Positions 1 through 7,375 of a stretch of DNA of 17,997 nucleotides are shown here, one piece after another. The stretch covers positions 1 to 17,997 of the forward strand of contig JAEUNN010000751.1 in NCBI GenBank assembly GCA_016791085.1, read 5' to 3'. How positions within the stretch are numbered: the stretch's first letter is position 1; every line of letters starts with the position of its first letter. Position numbers and translations under genes: made by a program. Source of the DNA: Rhodocyclaceae bacterium. Lineage in GTDB: Bacteria; Pseudomonadota; Gammaproteobacteria; Burkholderiales; Rhodocyclaceae. Under the pieces are notes generated by a model. The model worked only from the letters and a program-made list of their open reading frames with translations. It searched no databases and was not told the origin of the DNA.

Positions 1-1
1 T

Positions 2-556
2 TCGCTGACCAAATTCCTGCATCGCCACCGGCCGCAGTGCGAACTGCACGTGGTGGAAATCAACCCGGAAGTCGTGGCGATCGCAACAAGCCGCTTTCGC
101 CTGCCCGAGCCGGACCATCGCTTCGAAATTTTCACGGCCGATGCGGCGCGCTGGCTGCCGGCCAGTTCGCGCCGCTACGACCTCATCATGGTGGACGGCT
201 TCGACCACAGCGCGCGCGCCGGTCCTCTCGAACGTCTGCCTTTCTACCAGGCCTGTCGCGCCCATCTGAGCAACCAGGGTTTGTGCGTCTGCAATCTGTT
301 CGGCCGCTCGCGCGGCTATGCCGGCGCCGTGGAGCGCCTGGGCGAGGCTTTCGGCGGGCGCGTGCTGGCCTTCCCGTCCTGCGACTCCGGCAACGCCGTG
401 GCTTTTGCGGCCAGCGGCGACCGGATCGTGACCACCATAGACGAATTGCGCACCCACGCGCTGCTCCTGATGCAGGCCACGCGGCTCAATTTGCAGTCTG
501 CGCTCACACGCCTGGAAGCGGCCAGAACCTGTCCCGGCGGAAAATTGCGCCTCTAA
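2..556 (+). CDS. Spermidine synthase-fold protein (aminopropyltransferase-like), 5' partial
   Basis: The reading frame is open from the first bases and ends at TAA 554-556, so the N-terminus lies outside the window; 184 codons are visible. The fragment shows the Rossmann part of the spermidine/spermine synthase family. The acidic loop HVVEINPEVVAIA resembles the cofactor-binding strand that in the family holds decarboxylated SAM. It is followed by FRLPE, then DAARWL, then the active-site-like strand LIMVDGFDHS. True spermidine synthases carry an Asp-Ser-Thr-Asp-Pro type loop here. This protein keeps the two Asp residues (VDGFD) but has lost the Ser/Thr and Pro, so it may be an orphan relative rather than a polyamine enzyme. 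No speD or other polyamine gene is visible. It runs in the same direction as the following PBP gene, about 285 bp upstream of it. The family is fairly sure; the substrate is not. Confidence 0.75.
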   Translation, partial: SLTKFLHRHRPQCELHVVEINPEVVAIATSRFRLPEPDHRFEIFTADAARWLPASSRRYDLIMVDGFDHSARAGPLERLPFYQACRAHLSNQGLCVCNLFGRSRGYAGAVERLGEAFGGRVLAFPSCDSGNAVAFAASGDRIVTTIDELRTHALLLMQATRLNLQSALTRLEAARTCPGGKLRL

Positions 557-841
557 GCAGCAAGCGCGCGCAGCGTTGCGCGGTCGCAACATGACCGGCA
601 ATTGCCATGGTCGCCAATATTTCCGGCGCTAGACTGGCGCGCTCTATGGCGAACGTCAGCGCCTGCTGCCGAGCGCCATGTGATTGGGGTCGAGGATGTT
701 GCGCGTGATTTGTCCGTTCCTCCGGGACGCGCGCATCCGCCCGCGACAGCCGGTGGTCGGGACGGAGCTTTCCTGCCGCCGCGCGGTCCACGCAGGGGGC
801 GTCCTGAAGCATCGCCCGGAGGAAAGCGTCGGCAGGTCAGC
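557..841. other. Gap between the aminopropyltransferase-like gene and the PBP gene
   Basis: This stretch of 285 bases holds a perfect 6-bp hairpin with a 4-nt loop at 575-590 (GTTGCG, CGCAAC) just after the first gene, without a T-tract. It also holds the GGAGGA at 818-823 that may serve the PBP start. No convincing promoter or gene was seen. The frame is open through it in phase with the PBP, but the composition (Pro, Arg, Gly rich, no membrane or domain pattern) does not look like protein. Confidence 0.4.
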
Positions 842-3800
842 GTGAGCAGCATAGGCAGCGTAGGTGGCAACGCAGTGCAAGGACGCAACAGACGTTCGGG
901 GTCGCGCAGGTTTTGGCTGGGCTTGGGTGCGGTAATCCTGCTCGCGACGATGGTCGTGATGGGCTGGGCCTGGTACGAAATTCGCGAATCGCGCCTGCAG
1001 GCGCACTATTTTTCCGAGATTGCCCGGGGCATCGCCTACAAGGTCGAGCCGGGGCCCAATCCTCGCATGTGGCTGCCGCAGGCCGGCCCCTACGACGTGC
1101 GTCTGGGGTATAGCCAGATGAAAACCGCATTGCCGCAGATTGCCCAGGCCGGCTTCGACGTCGAGCGCCAGGCACGCCAGTCGGCCGGCTTCGCGGACAT
1201 GGTGGGGCGCGGTCTCTATCCCATCTACCGGGAAAAGTCCGCGGCCGGCCTGACGCTGTTCGACCGCAGCGGCCACGTGCTGTATTCGGAGCGCTATCCG
1301 GAACGCCAGTTCGAATCTTTCGACGCAATTCCGGGCGTGCTCGTGAATGCGCTCATTTACGTGGAAAACCGCGAACTGCTGGATACCGACGTGCCGCCCA
1401 TGCACAACCCGGCGGTCGAGTGGGATCGCGCGGTATGGGCCGTTTTCACCCAGGCCTGGCGCAAACTGGACCCCGACACGCCGCGCGCGGGCGGCAGCAC
1501 GCTGGCCACCCAGATTGAAAAATTCCGTCATTCGCCGGGCGGCCGCACCCACGACGCCGGCGAAAAGCTGCGCCAGATGCTGTCGGCCTCGCTGCGCGCC
1601 TATCGTGGCGGCCCCGACACGCGCGCGGCGCGCAAGCTCATCGTGCTGGATTTTCTGAATTCCGTGCCGCTGGGCGCGGTACCCGGCCATGGCGAGGTGA
1701 TCGGCCTGGGCGACGGCATGTATGCATGGTTCGGGCGCGACTTCGACACCTTGCGCGCGCGCCTGTCGCAGCCGCAGACCAACCTGCAGGAAGCCGGTCA
1801 GTATTTCAAGGAGGTGCTGGCGCTCATCATCGCGCAGCGGCGCCCGAGCGACCTGTTGGGCGAATCCGGTGCGCGCCTGGAAGAACTGACCGATTCCTAC
1901 CTGCGCCTGTTGGCGCGAGATCAGCTCATACCGCCGGCCTTGCGCGATGCCGGGCTGGCCGCGCGGCTAGCGCCGCGGCGCGACCCGCTGCGCCTGGAGC
2001 CGGTGTCTTTCGTCGAGCGCAAGGCGGTCAATGCGACGCGCTTGGCGGTGGCGCGGCTTTTGGGCGTGGATGACCTGTATGCGCTGGACCGCTACGACCT
2101 CAGCGTGCGCACCACGCTGGATGGCGCCGCGCAGCGCCATATCACGAAATTCCTGAACGACCTCAAGGCGCCGGACTTCGTGGCCGGACGCGGCTTCAAG
2201 GCCTACCAGTTGCTGGAACGCGGCGACCCGGCCGAAGTCCGCTACAGCTTCACGCTGTACGAGGTGGCTGCGCAGGGCAATCTGTTGCGCGTGCAGGCCG
2301 ACAATCTCGACCAGCCGCTGGATATCAATGCCGGCACCAAGCTCGACCTGGGTTCCAGCGCCAAATTCCGTACCCTGGTGACCTATCTGGACGTGATCGC
2401 GCAACTGCACGCGCGCTACGCGGCGCTGGCACCGGAAGAATTGCGCACCGAAAAGGTGCAGCCCAACGACCGCCTGAGCTGGTGGGCGCTCGACTACCTG
2501 AAAAACACCGCCGACAAAAGCCTGGAGCCCATGTTGCTGGCTGCGCTGGAACGCAGTTATTCGGCCAACCCCGGCGAGGTGTTCTTCACCGGCGGCGGCG
2601 AGCAGGTGTTCGAAAATTTCAAGCACGACCAGGACGGCATGGTGCCCACCCTGCGCGAAGCGCTGGCGCAGTCTGTCAACCTGCCTTTCATACGCCTCAT
2701 GCGCGATCTGGTGCATTACTACGCCTACGAGGCCGCCGACGCGCCCGGACGCGGACTCGCGCAGGGCAGCGAAGAACTGCGCCGGCAGTTTCTGGAGCGT
2801 TTCGCAGACCGCGAAAGCCGCGGCTTCCTGGCCGGTTTCTGGCACAAGTACCACAACGTCGAAGCCGACGAGCTGCTGGACACGCTGGCGCGCTCGGTAC
2901 AGACACAGCCGCGGCGCGTGGCGGCAGCCTTTCTGGCGGTCGATGTGGGCATGCCGTTCGAACAGTTCGCCGACCTGATGCGCCGGCGCCTGGGCGAGCG
3001 CGCCGGCAGCGACGCGGAACTGCGCAAAATCCACAAATCGCTCACGCAAAACCCCTTCAACCTGTCGGACTGGGGTTACCTGTCGCGCGTACATCCGATA
3101 GAACTTTGGCTGGTGCGCTACCTCAACAAACATCCCGACGCAAAGCTCGAAGAAACCTTCGCGGCCAGTGCCGAAGCGCGCCGCGAAGCCTACCGCTGGT
3201 TGTTCAAATCGGGTCTGAAGCGGGCGCAGAACGTGCGCATCGCGATGGCCGTGGAAGCCGCCGCATTCGAAAAAATCACCGCCCAGTGGCGCAGCGTGGG
3301 CTATCCGTTCGAGCGTCTGGTGCCTTCGCTCGCCACGGCCATAGGCAGTTCCGCCGACCGCCCGGCCGCGCTGGCGGAATTGATGGGCGTGGTGGTCAAT
3401 GGCGGCGTGCGGCGCCCTGCCGTGTCGATAGAGCGCTTCGAATTCGCGTCCGGCACGCCTTTCGAAAGCCAGCTTGCGCGCCGCACCGAAGCCGGCACGC
3501 GGGTACTCGACGAGGCCGTCGCCAAGGTGGCGCGCGCGGCGCTGATCGGCGTGGTCGAGCGCGGCACGGCGCGGCGCCTGGCCGGCACTTTCCGCGGCGA
3601 AACCGGCCAGGCGCTTGCGGTAGGCGGAAAAACCGGCACCGGCGACCATCGTTTCAATATCGTCGGCCCGGGCGGACGCAAGCTCGAATCGCGCGTCGTG
3701 AACCGCGCTGCGACCTTTGCGTTTTTCCTCGGCGACCGCCATTTCGGCACCATCACGGCATTCGTGCCGGGCCGCAGGGCGGCGAATTATGAATTCACCT

Positions 3801-4198
3801 CGGCGCTGCCGGTGCAGGTGCTGAAAACCCTGGAACCGGCGCTGCGCGGAATCGTGAGCGGTCAGGGTCTGAGCGAAGAAGAAGTGCGGATCGCATTGTC
3901 GGCGCCGCCCGCCGCTGCCGGCAAAGCCGCCGCCGCACCGGCGCCGCAAAAATCCGCCGCAGCAAACCCGACCGCCGGCGAGCCGCCGGCCCCTGCCGCA
4001 ACGCCGGCCGGTGCGAAAAATGCCGCCGATGCCGCCGCCAACAAGCCGGCTCAGGCCGGCGCCGCGCCCGACAAGCCGGTGGTCAAGGTAAAAGCCACGG
4101 CGGACAATCCGCCTCCCGTGGCGCCGGAAAACCCCAAACCGACCGTCACGCCGGATGCCGGCCCGGGCGGCGATACCGGCGTTCCGGGCAAGGTCTGA
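842..4198 (+). CDS. Class A penicillin-binding protein, divergent GT51 transglycosylase plus transpeptidase
   Basis: Predicted 1,118-residue inner-membrane murein synthase with its catalytic part in the periplasm. A basic N-terminus leads into one membrane span (about residues 24-45). A GT51-like domain follows: VENREL around E175 (motif 1), GGSTLATQ at 217-224 (motif 2), EKLRQM at 242-247 and a later GEVIGLGDGMYAWFG stretch. The transpeptidase has all three penicilloyl-serine motifs: SSAK with nucleophile S505, SVN at 611-613 and KTGTG at 930-934. The SVN to KTG distance (about 320 residues) is much longer than usual and holds a helical, charged insertion. Residues from about 1021 form an Ala/Pro/Lys-rich tail. 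Expected catalytic Glu of motif 3 reads Gln (Q245). The frame stays open upstream to TTG 602, but that stretch looks non-coding. I chose GTG 842, with GGAGGA at 818-823 (18 nt away, rather long); GTG 875 is an alternative. Family sure, exact start uncertain. Confidence 0.88.
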   Translation: MSSIGSVGGNAVQGRNRRSGSRRFWLGLGAVILLATMVVMGWAWYEIRESRLQAHYFSEIARGIAYKVEPGPNPRMWLPQAGPYDVRLGYSQMKTALPQIAQAGFDVERQARQSAGFADMVGRGLYPIYREKSAAGLTLFDRSGHVLYSERYPERQFESFDAIPGVLVNALIYVENRELLDTDVPPMHNPAVEWDRAVWAVFTQAWRKLDPDTPRAGGSTLATQIEKFRHSPGGRTHDAGEKLRQMLSASLRAYRGGPDTRAARKLIVLDFLNSVPLGAVPGHGEVIGLGDGMYAWFGRDFDTLRARLSQPQTNLQEAGQYFKEVLALIIAQRRPSDLLGESGARLEELTDSYLRLLARDQLIPPALRDAGLAARLAPRRDPLRLEPVSFVERKAVNATRLAVARLLGVDDLYALDRYDLSVRTTLDGAAQRHITKFLNDLKAPDFVAGRGFKAYQLLERGDPAEVRYSFTLYEVAAQGNLLRVQADNLDQPLDINAGTKLDLGSSAKFRTLVTYLDVIAQLHARYAALAPEELRTEKVQPNDRLSWWALDYLKNTADKSLEPMLLAALERSYSANPGEVFFTGGGEQVFENFKHDQDGMVPTLREALAQSVNLPFIRLMRDLVHYYAYEAADAPGRGLAQGSEELRRQFLERFADRESRGFLAGFWHKYHNVEADELLDTLARSVQTQPRRVAAAFLAVDVGMPFEQFADLMRRRLGERAGSDAELRKIHKSLTQNPFNLSDWGYLSRVHPIELWLVRYLNKHPDAKLEETFAASAEARREAYRWLFKSGLKRAQNVRIAMAVEAAAFEKITAQWRSVGYPFERLVPSLATAIGSSADRPAALAELMGVVVNGGVRRPAVSIERFEFASGTPFESQLARRTEAGTRVLDEAVAKVARAALIGVVERGTARRLAGTFRGETGQALAVGGKTGTGDHRFNIVGPGGRKLESRVVNRAATFAFFLGDRHFGTITAFVPGRRAANYEFTSALPVQVLKTLEPALRGIVSGQGLSEEEVRIALSAPPAAAGKAAAAPAPQKSAAANPTAGEPPAPAATPAGAKNAADAAANKPAQAGAAPDKPVVKVKATADNPPPVAPENPKPTVTPDAGPGGDTGVPGKV

Positions 4199-4220
4199 AC
4201 ACGGTTCCGGCAGCGGCGCC

Positions 4221-4241
4221 GCGGCGCAGGCGTCGCGCCGC
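4221..4241. other. GC-rich hairpin between convergent genes
   Basis: A perfect 7-bp inverted repeat (GCGGCGC and GCGCCGC) with a 7-nt loop lies in the 54-bp gap between the convergent PBP and M20 genes. There is no T-tract on either strand, so it is not a classical rho-independent terminator. It may still slow polymerase or protect the 3' ends. In DNA this GC-rich it could also be chance. Confidence 0.25.
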
Positions 4242-4252
4242 CCGGACCCGGC

Positions 4253-5431
4253 TCATTCCTCGGGCCGGCGCGCCAGAAAGCGCTGGGCGAGGCGCACCCA
4301 ATAGGCCACTCCGAGCGGAATGATGGCGTCGTTGAAATCGAATACCGGGCTGTGCAGCATGCAGCCCCCTTCGCCTTCGCCGTTGCCCAGCCATACATAG
4401 GCGCCGGGCTTTTCCTGCAGCATGAAGGCGAAATCCTCGGCGCCCATGGTGGGCGGCAAATCCTGGTGTACCTGGCCGGCACCCAGCACTTCTGCCGCGA
4501 CCGTGGCACAGAATGCGGCTTCCGCAGGCGTATTGATGGTGGGCGGATAGCCGCGCCGGTAATGCAGTTCGGCTTCAGTGCCCAGGGCCGCGGCAACACT
4601 GCCCGCCACGCGCGCGATGCCGGCTTCCAGCGCATCGCGCACCTGCGGCGAAAATGCGCGCGCCGTGCCGCGCAGGCAAGCCTGCGGCGGAATCACGTTG
4701 AATGCCTCGCCGGCATGAAATTGGGTCACGCTCACGACGCCCGCCTCGACCGGCGCCACGTTGCGCGACACCAAAGTCTGCAAGGCCTGCACGATGGCTG
4801 CGCCGGCCACGATGGGGTCGGCCGTCAGATGCGGCATGGCGGCGTGTCCGCCCCTGCCGCGCACGCTAATTTCGAACTCATCGGAACTGGCCATCATGGG
4901 TCCCGCGCGCACCGCGAAGCGTCCGGCCGCAAGGCCCGGCCAGTTGTGCAGGCCGAATACCGCCTGCATGGGGAAACGCTCGAACAGGCCGTCGCGTATC
5001 ATTTCCGCGGCGCCGCCCTGACCTTCTTCGGCGGGCTGGAAGATGAAATAGATGCTGCCGTCGAAAGCGCGCGCGGCACTCAAATATTCCGCCGCGCCCA
5101 GCAGCATGGCGACGTGACCGTCATGCCCACAGGCATGCATTTTCCCGGCATGGCGCGAGCGGTGCTCGAACGTATTGCGCTCTTCCATGGGCAGGGCGTC
5201 CATATCCGCGCGCAAGCCCACGCCACGCGCCGAACTGCCGGCACGCAGCACCCCGACCAGGCCGGTGCGGCCCAGGCCGGTATGCACCTCCAGTCCCAGC
5301 GCGCGCAGATGCTCCGCCACCAGGGCCGCGGTGCGGCGTTCTTCGAAGGCGGTTTCCGGATGCGCGTGTATGTCGCGCCGAATGTGCGCGAGGCGCGCCT
5401 GCGCGCGCCGCAAATGCTCGTCAAGTTCCAT
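4253..5431 (-). CDS. M20 family amidohydrolase (hippurate hydrolase / N-acyl amino acid deacylase type)
   Basis: Predicted cytosolic zinc (or manganese) hydrolase of 392 residues, the usual length for the M20D amidohydrolases that cleave N-acyl amino acids such as hippurate or N-acetyl amino acids. Visible family motifs in order: HPETAFEE at 24-31, GLRADMDALP at 72-81, HACGHDGH at 99-106 (ligands C101 and H103), QPAEEG at 132-137, HNWPG at 162-166, a dimerisation lid from about 183 to 290, MGAEDFAFML at 329-338 and the last ligand H360 in CMLHSP. No signal peptide. ATG is preceded by GGGAG at 5438-5442, six bases away, which supports this start. It is convergent with the PBP gene and divergent from the FecR-domain gene, so it appears monocistronic. 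The family is certain; the acyl and amino acid specificity cannot be read from the sequence. Confidence 0.93.
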   Translation of the reverse strand: MELDEHLRRAQARLAHIRRDIHAHPETAFEERRTAALVAEHLRALGLEVHTGLGRTGLVGVLRAGSSARGVGLRADMDALPMEERNTFEHRSRHAGKMHACGHDGHVAMLLGAAEYLSAARAFDGSIYFIFQPAEEGQGGAAEMIRDGLFERFPMQAVFGLHNWPGLAAGRFAVRAGPMMASSDEFEISVRGRGGHAAMPHLTADPIVAGAAIVQALQTLVSRNVAPVEAGVVSVTQFHAGEAFNVIPPQACLRGTARAFSPQVRDALEAGIARVAGSVAAALGTEAELHYRRGYPPTINTPAEAAFCATVAAEVLGAGQVHQDLPPTMGAEDFAFMLQEKPGAYVWLGNGEGEGGCMLHSPVFDFNDAIIPLGVAYWVRLAQRFLARRPEE

Positions 5432-5484
5432 AAGTTGCTCCCGTATATCGCGTCTGCCAGACTAAGCCGGTCCGTATTACAGTG

Positions 5485-5494
5485 TACGGCCGTA
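5485..5494. other. 10-bp perfect palindrome in divergent intergenic region
   Basis: TACGGCCGTA is a perfect self-complementary 10-mer placed between the start of the M20 gene (5431) and the TATAAT box of the FecR-domain gene (5538). Its position would suit a regulator acting on either promoter. No partner copy was seen in the window, so this is only a candidate site. Confidence 0.2.
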
Positions 5495-5537
5495 ACAAAA
5501 AAACTGCCGGCACGATCTGTCGGCACGCTTGCGTGTT

Positions 5538-5543
5538 TATAAT
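5538..5543 (+). promoter_or_regulatory. -10 box of the FecR-domain gene
   Basis: A consensus TATAAT lies 31 bases before the GTG start, giving a short leader of roughly 25 nt. No good -35 hexamer stands 16-18 bases upstream. A near-extended -10 (TG two bases before the box) may compensate. Confidence 0.5.
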
Positions 5544-5574
5544 CACGAGCCACATACACTGCAAAGGAGCTACC

Positions 5575-6348
5575 GTGCATTCCCTGCGTCACTATCTGTT
5601 TGTACTGGCTGCTCTGGTCGCCGTCGCCGGCGACGCCGCGGCAGCGGCAATTTTCGAAACCGTACAGGGCGAGGTCAAAGTTTCGGACGGCAAAGGCCCG
5701 GCCCAGGCCGCCGAGCCCGGCCGCCGCGTCAATGCCGGCAGCACCGTGCAAACTACCGCCGGAAGCCGCGGCCTGCTCAAGTTCGATGACGGCCACCGCG
5801 TGCTGCTGGCGTCGAACACCGAATTCCGCATCAATGAATACAACTATGTGCCTGACCAGCCCAGCACCGGCAAAATGGTGCTGTCCTTGTTGCGCGGCGC
5901 CCTGCGTTCCGTGACCGGCCTGCTGGCCGACCGCAATCACAGTGCATTCGCGCTCAGAACGCCGGTCGCCACGATAGGCATACGCGGAACCGACCTCAGC
6001 GTGTCGCTTACCGATGGCGCCTATCTCAAGGTCGATGCGGGCGCCGCCAACGCGGTCAACACCGGCGGTCTGATCGACGTCAATACGGGTCAGATCGCAA
6101 ATATCGCGAATGAGTCCACCAAGGGCATACTGGTGCCACAATCGGCGGTCCCCCCCGGTACGTTCGGTGAACTGCAAACCATGTCGCTGGGCAGCGCCAC
6201 CGGCTCGACCGGCGAAGTCGCCGCTGGCGGCGGCGTGAGCGGCGGTGCCGCAGCCGCAATCGGTGCGGCCGTGGCAGCCGGCGCCGCGCTTTCCGGCGGT
6301 GGCGGAGATGGCACCACCACCCATCACAGTACCACCACGCACCACTGA
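5575..6348 (+). CDS. Exported FecR-domain protein with Ala/Gly-rich and His/Thr-rich C-terminus
   Basis: A protein of 257 residues starting at GTG 5575, supported by AAAGGAG at 5563-5569 with 5-nt spacing. Residues 1-24 form a Sec-type signal peptide (short basic start, hydrophobic core, Ala-rich end). Residues about 26-155 match the FecR domain: IFETVQGEVKV, RRVNAGSTVQTTAGSRG, a DDGHRVLLASNTEF stretch and the hallmark RTPVATIGIRGTDLSV at 128-143. From about 218 the chain turns Gly/Ala-rich with a hydrophobic run (223-240), then ends in TTTHHSTTTHH. Classical FecR is an inner-membrane anti-sigma regulator beside fecI and fecA. Here there is no sigma factor, receptor or cytoplasmic N-terminal domain, so this is one of the stand-alone exported FecR-fold proteins whose function is unknown. 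It has its own promoter and a strong terminator, so it is likely transcribed alone. Domain call sure, role unknown. Confidence 0.88.
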   Translation: MHSLRHYLFVLAALVAVAGDAAAAAIFETVQGEVKVSDGKGPAQAAEPGRRVNAGSTVQTTAGSRGLLKFDDGHRVLLASNTEFRINEYNYVPDQPSTGKMVLSLLRGALRSVTGLLADRNHSAFALRTPVATIGIRGTDLSVSLTDGAYLKVDAGAANAVNTGGLIDVNTGQIANIANESTKGILVPQSAVPPGTFGELQTMSLGSATGSTGEVAAGGGVSGGAAAAIGAAVAAGAALSGGGGDGTTTHHSTTTHH

Positions 6349-6390
6349 CCCCCGGGGGCGCGCATCCTGCCGCGCCCTGCCCGCCAAACA

Positions 6391-6430
6391 GGCGCCGGAA
6401 CCGCATAGACGGTCCGGCGCCTTGTTTTTT
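6391..6430 (+). terminator. Rho-independent terminator after the FecR-domain gene
   Basis: The arms GGCGCCGGA and TCCGGCGCC pair perfectly. The stem extends inward by a further CCG/CGG after a one-base bulge, and is followed at once by TTGTTTTTT (6422-6430). It stands about 40 bases after the stop codon and insulates the glc operon from upstream transcription. Confidence 0.9.
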
Positions 6431-6550
6431 GTACGGCGCCTGGACAGCGCCGCGGTGGCGTCCATTGCACTTCGGCCCAACCGGCATGCCGCCCCGGCCG
6501 GCGCGGCACGGCGGAAGCACTCGGCCCCACTTGGGGTAAGTCCGAATGGC

Positions 6551-6562
6551 GCAAAATTTTGC
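6551..6562. promoter_or_regulatory. 12-bp perfect palindrome upstream of the glc operon
   Basis: GCAAAATTTTGC is perfectly self-complementary. It overlaps a second, gapped inverted repeat: GCGCAA at 6549-6554 and TTGCGC at 6563-6568, separated by 8 bases. It lies just upstream of the proposed -10 box (6569-6574), where an activator or a second operator could bind. The binding protein is unknown. Confidence 0.4.
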
Positions 6563-6568
6563 TTGCGC

Positions 6569-6574
6569 TACTAT
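6569..6574 (+). promoter_or_regulatory. Possible -10 box of the GntR-glcDEF operon
   Basis: TACTAT matches five of six consensus positions and is the best -10 candidate before the regulator gene. The region 17 bases upstream has no convincing -35 hexamer, as expected for a promoter that depends on an activator, though the box could also be fortuitous. The start of transcription would fall near 6581, placing the palindrome at 6587-6599 just downstream of it. Confidence 0.35.
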
Positions 6575-6586
6575 CCAACTCATAAA

Positions 6587-6599
6587 GTTGTCCGACAAC
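6587..6599. promoter_or_regulatory. Likely operator of the GntR-family regulator
   Basis: GTTGTC-C-GACAAC is a perfect 6+1+6 inverted repeat ending 13 bases before the ATG of the GntR gene. FadR-subfamily repressors bind short palindromes of this size and symmetry, commonly next to their own gene. No second copy was seen in the window. The assignment to this regulator is inferred from position and symmetry. Confidence 0.6.
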
Positions 6600-6612
6600 C
6601 TGACCACTTACC

Positions 6613-7374
6613 ATGTTGAACGTCCCGACCGCCCTGGCACGCCCCGACCGGCTATCCGACAGCCTGTATCGGGCGCTGGAAACGCGCATACGCGCTGGCA
6701 GCATACAGCCGGGCGAAAAGCTGCCCAGCGAAAAGCAGCTCGCCTTCGAATTCGCGGTGAGCCGCGCCGTGGTGCGCGAAGCCATGTCGCGGCTCAAGGC
6801 CGAAGGTTATGTGGAGTCGCGCCAGGGCGCCGGTGCTTTCGTCACCCCGCGTCCGGGCGCCGCGATATTCCGTCTGTCGCGCAGCGGGCCGCGCGCGCCG
6901 GGCACGCTGTCGGAAGTATTCGAGCTGCGCCTGATCGTCGAGGGCGAAGCGGCGGCACTGGCAGCCCTGCGGCGCCGGGCCGGCGATCTGGCCGACATGC
7001 GTAGCCACATCGACAACATGGAGCGCGCATTGGGCCTGGGCGAGGACGCCACCATGGCCGACGATGCATTTCATCGTGCCGTGGCGCAAGCGACCGGCAA
7101 TGCGCTGGTTGGCCGTTTCATAGAATTTTTGGGCGGGCACCTGTCCGAATCGCGTGCCCCGACCTGGTCCGCCGAAGGCCACGCGCAAGGGCGGGCACAT
7201 GCCGCGGCCGATGAACACCGCCGCCTGGTCGACGCCATAGCAGCCGGCGACGCGGCACGCGCGCGCGCGGTCGCCCGCGCACACGTACTGCGTGCCGCCG
7301 AACGCCTGGGCCTGTCGCTGCCGGTCACAGGCCCTACCCAGCAGAATACCAACGACGCCATTGAGGAGACTTGA
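6613..7374 (+). CDS. GntR family transcriptional regulator, FadR/FCD type (glycolate or 2-hydroxy acid responsive)
   Basis: Cytosolic DNA-binding regulator of 253 residues. The winged helix-turn-helix covers about 14-80: LYRALETRIRAGSIQPGEKLPSE, then VSRAVVREAMSRLKAEGYV and the wing RQGAGAFV. Residues about 98-230 form the helical FCD effector domain. Its metal and ligand residues are visible: D150 and H154 in DDAFHRAVAQATGN, H202 in ADEHRRL and H224 in ARAHV. The gene precedes glcD with a 1-bp gap, so it is the first gene of the operon, unlike E. coli glcC, which is divergent from its target. By context the effector should be glycolate, glyoxylate or a related 2-hydroxy acid such as lactate. 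A palindrome just upstream suggests autoregulation. The family is certain; the ligand is inferred from neighbours. Confidence 0.9.
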   Translation: MLNVPTALARPDRLSDSLYRALETRIRAGSIQPGEKLPSEKQLAFEFAVSRAVVREAMSRLKAEGYVESRQGAGAFVTPRPGAAIFRLSRSGPRAPGTLSEVFELRLIVEGEAAALAALRRRAGDLADMRSHIDNMERALGLGEDATMADDAFHRAVAQATGNALVGRFIEFLGGHLSESRAPTWSAEGHAQGRAHAAADEHRRLVDAIAAGDAARARAVARAHVLRAAERLGLSLPVTGPTQQNTNDAIEET

Positions 7375-7375
7375 A

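Noticed and set aside
575..590. 6-bp perfect hairpin after the first gene as a terminator
   Set aside because: No T-tract follows on either strand and the stem is short, so termination cannot be supported.
602..841. Extension of the PBP reading frame to TTG 602
   Set aside because: The 80 extra residues are Pro/Arg/Gly-rich with no secondary structure pattern, and would place a disordered stretch before the membrane span. A GTG with an upstream GGAGGA is the better start.
1967..3949. 660-codon open frame on the minus strand opposite the PBP gene
   Set aside because: The plus strand has all transpeptidase motifs in this interval. The antisense frame gives a low-complexity His/Arg/Ala peptide with no domain, as expected from a codon-phase shadow in GC-rich DNA.
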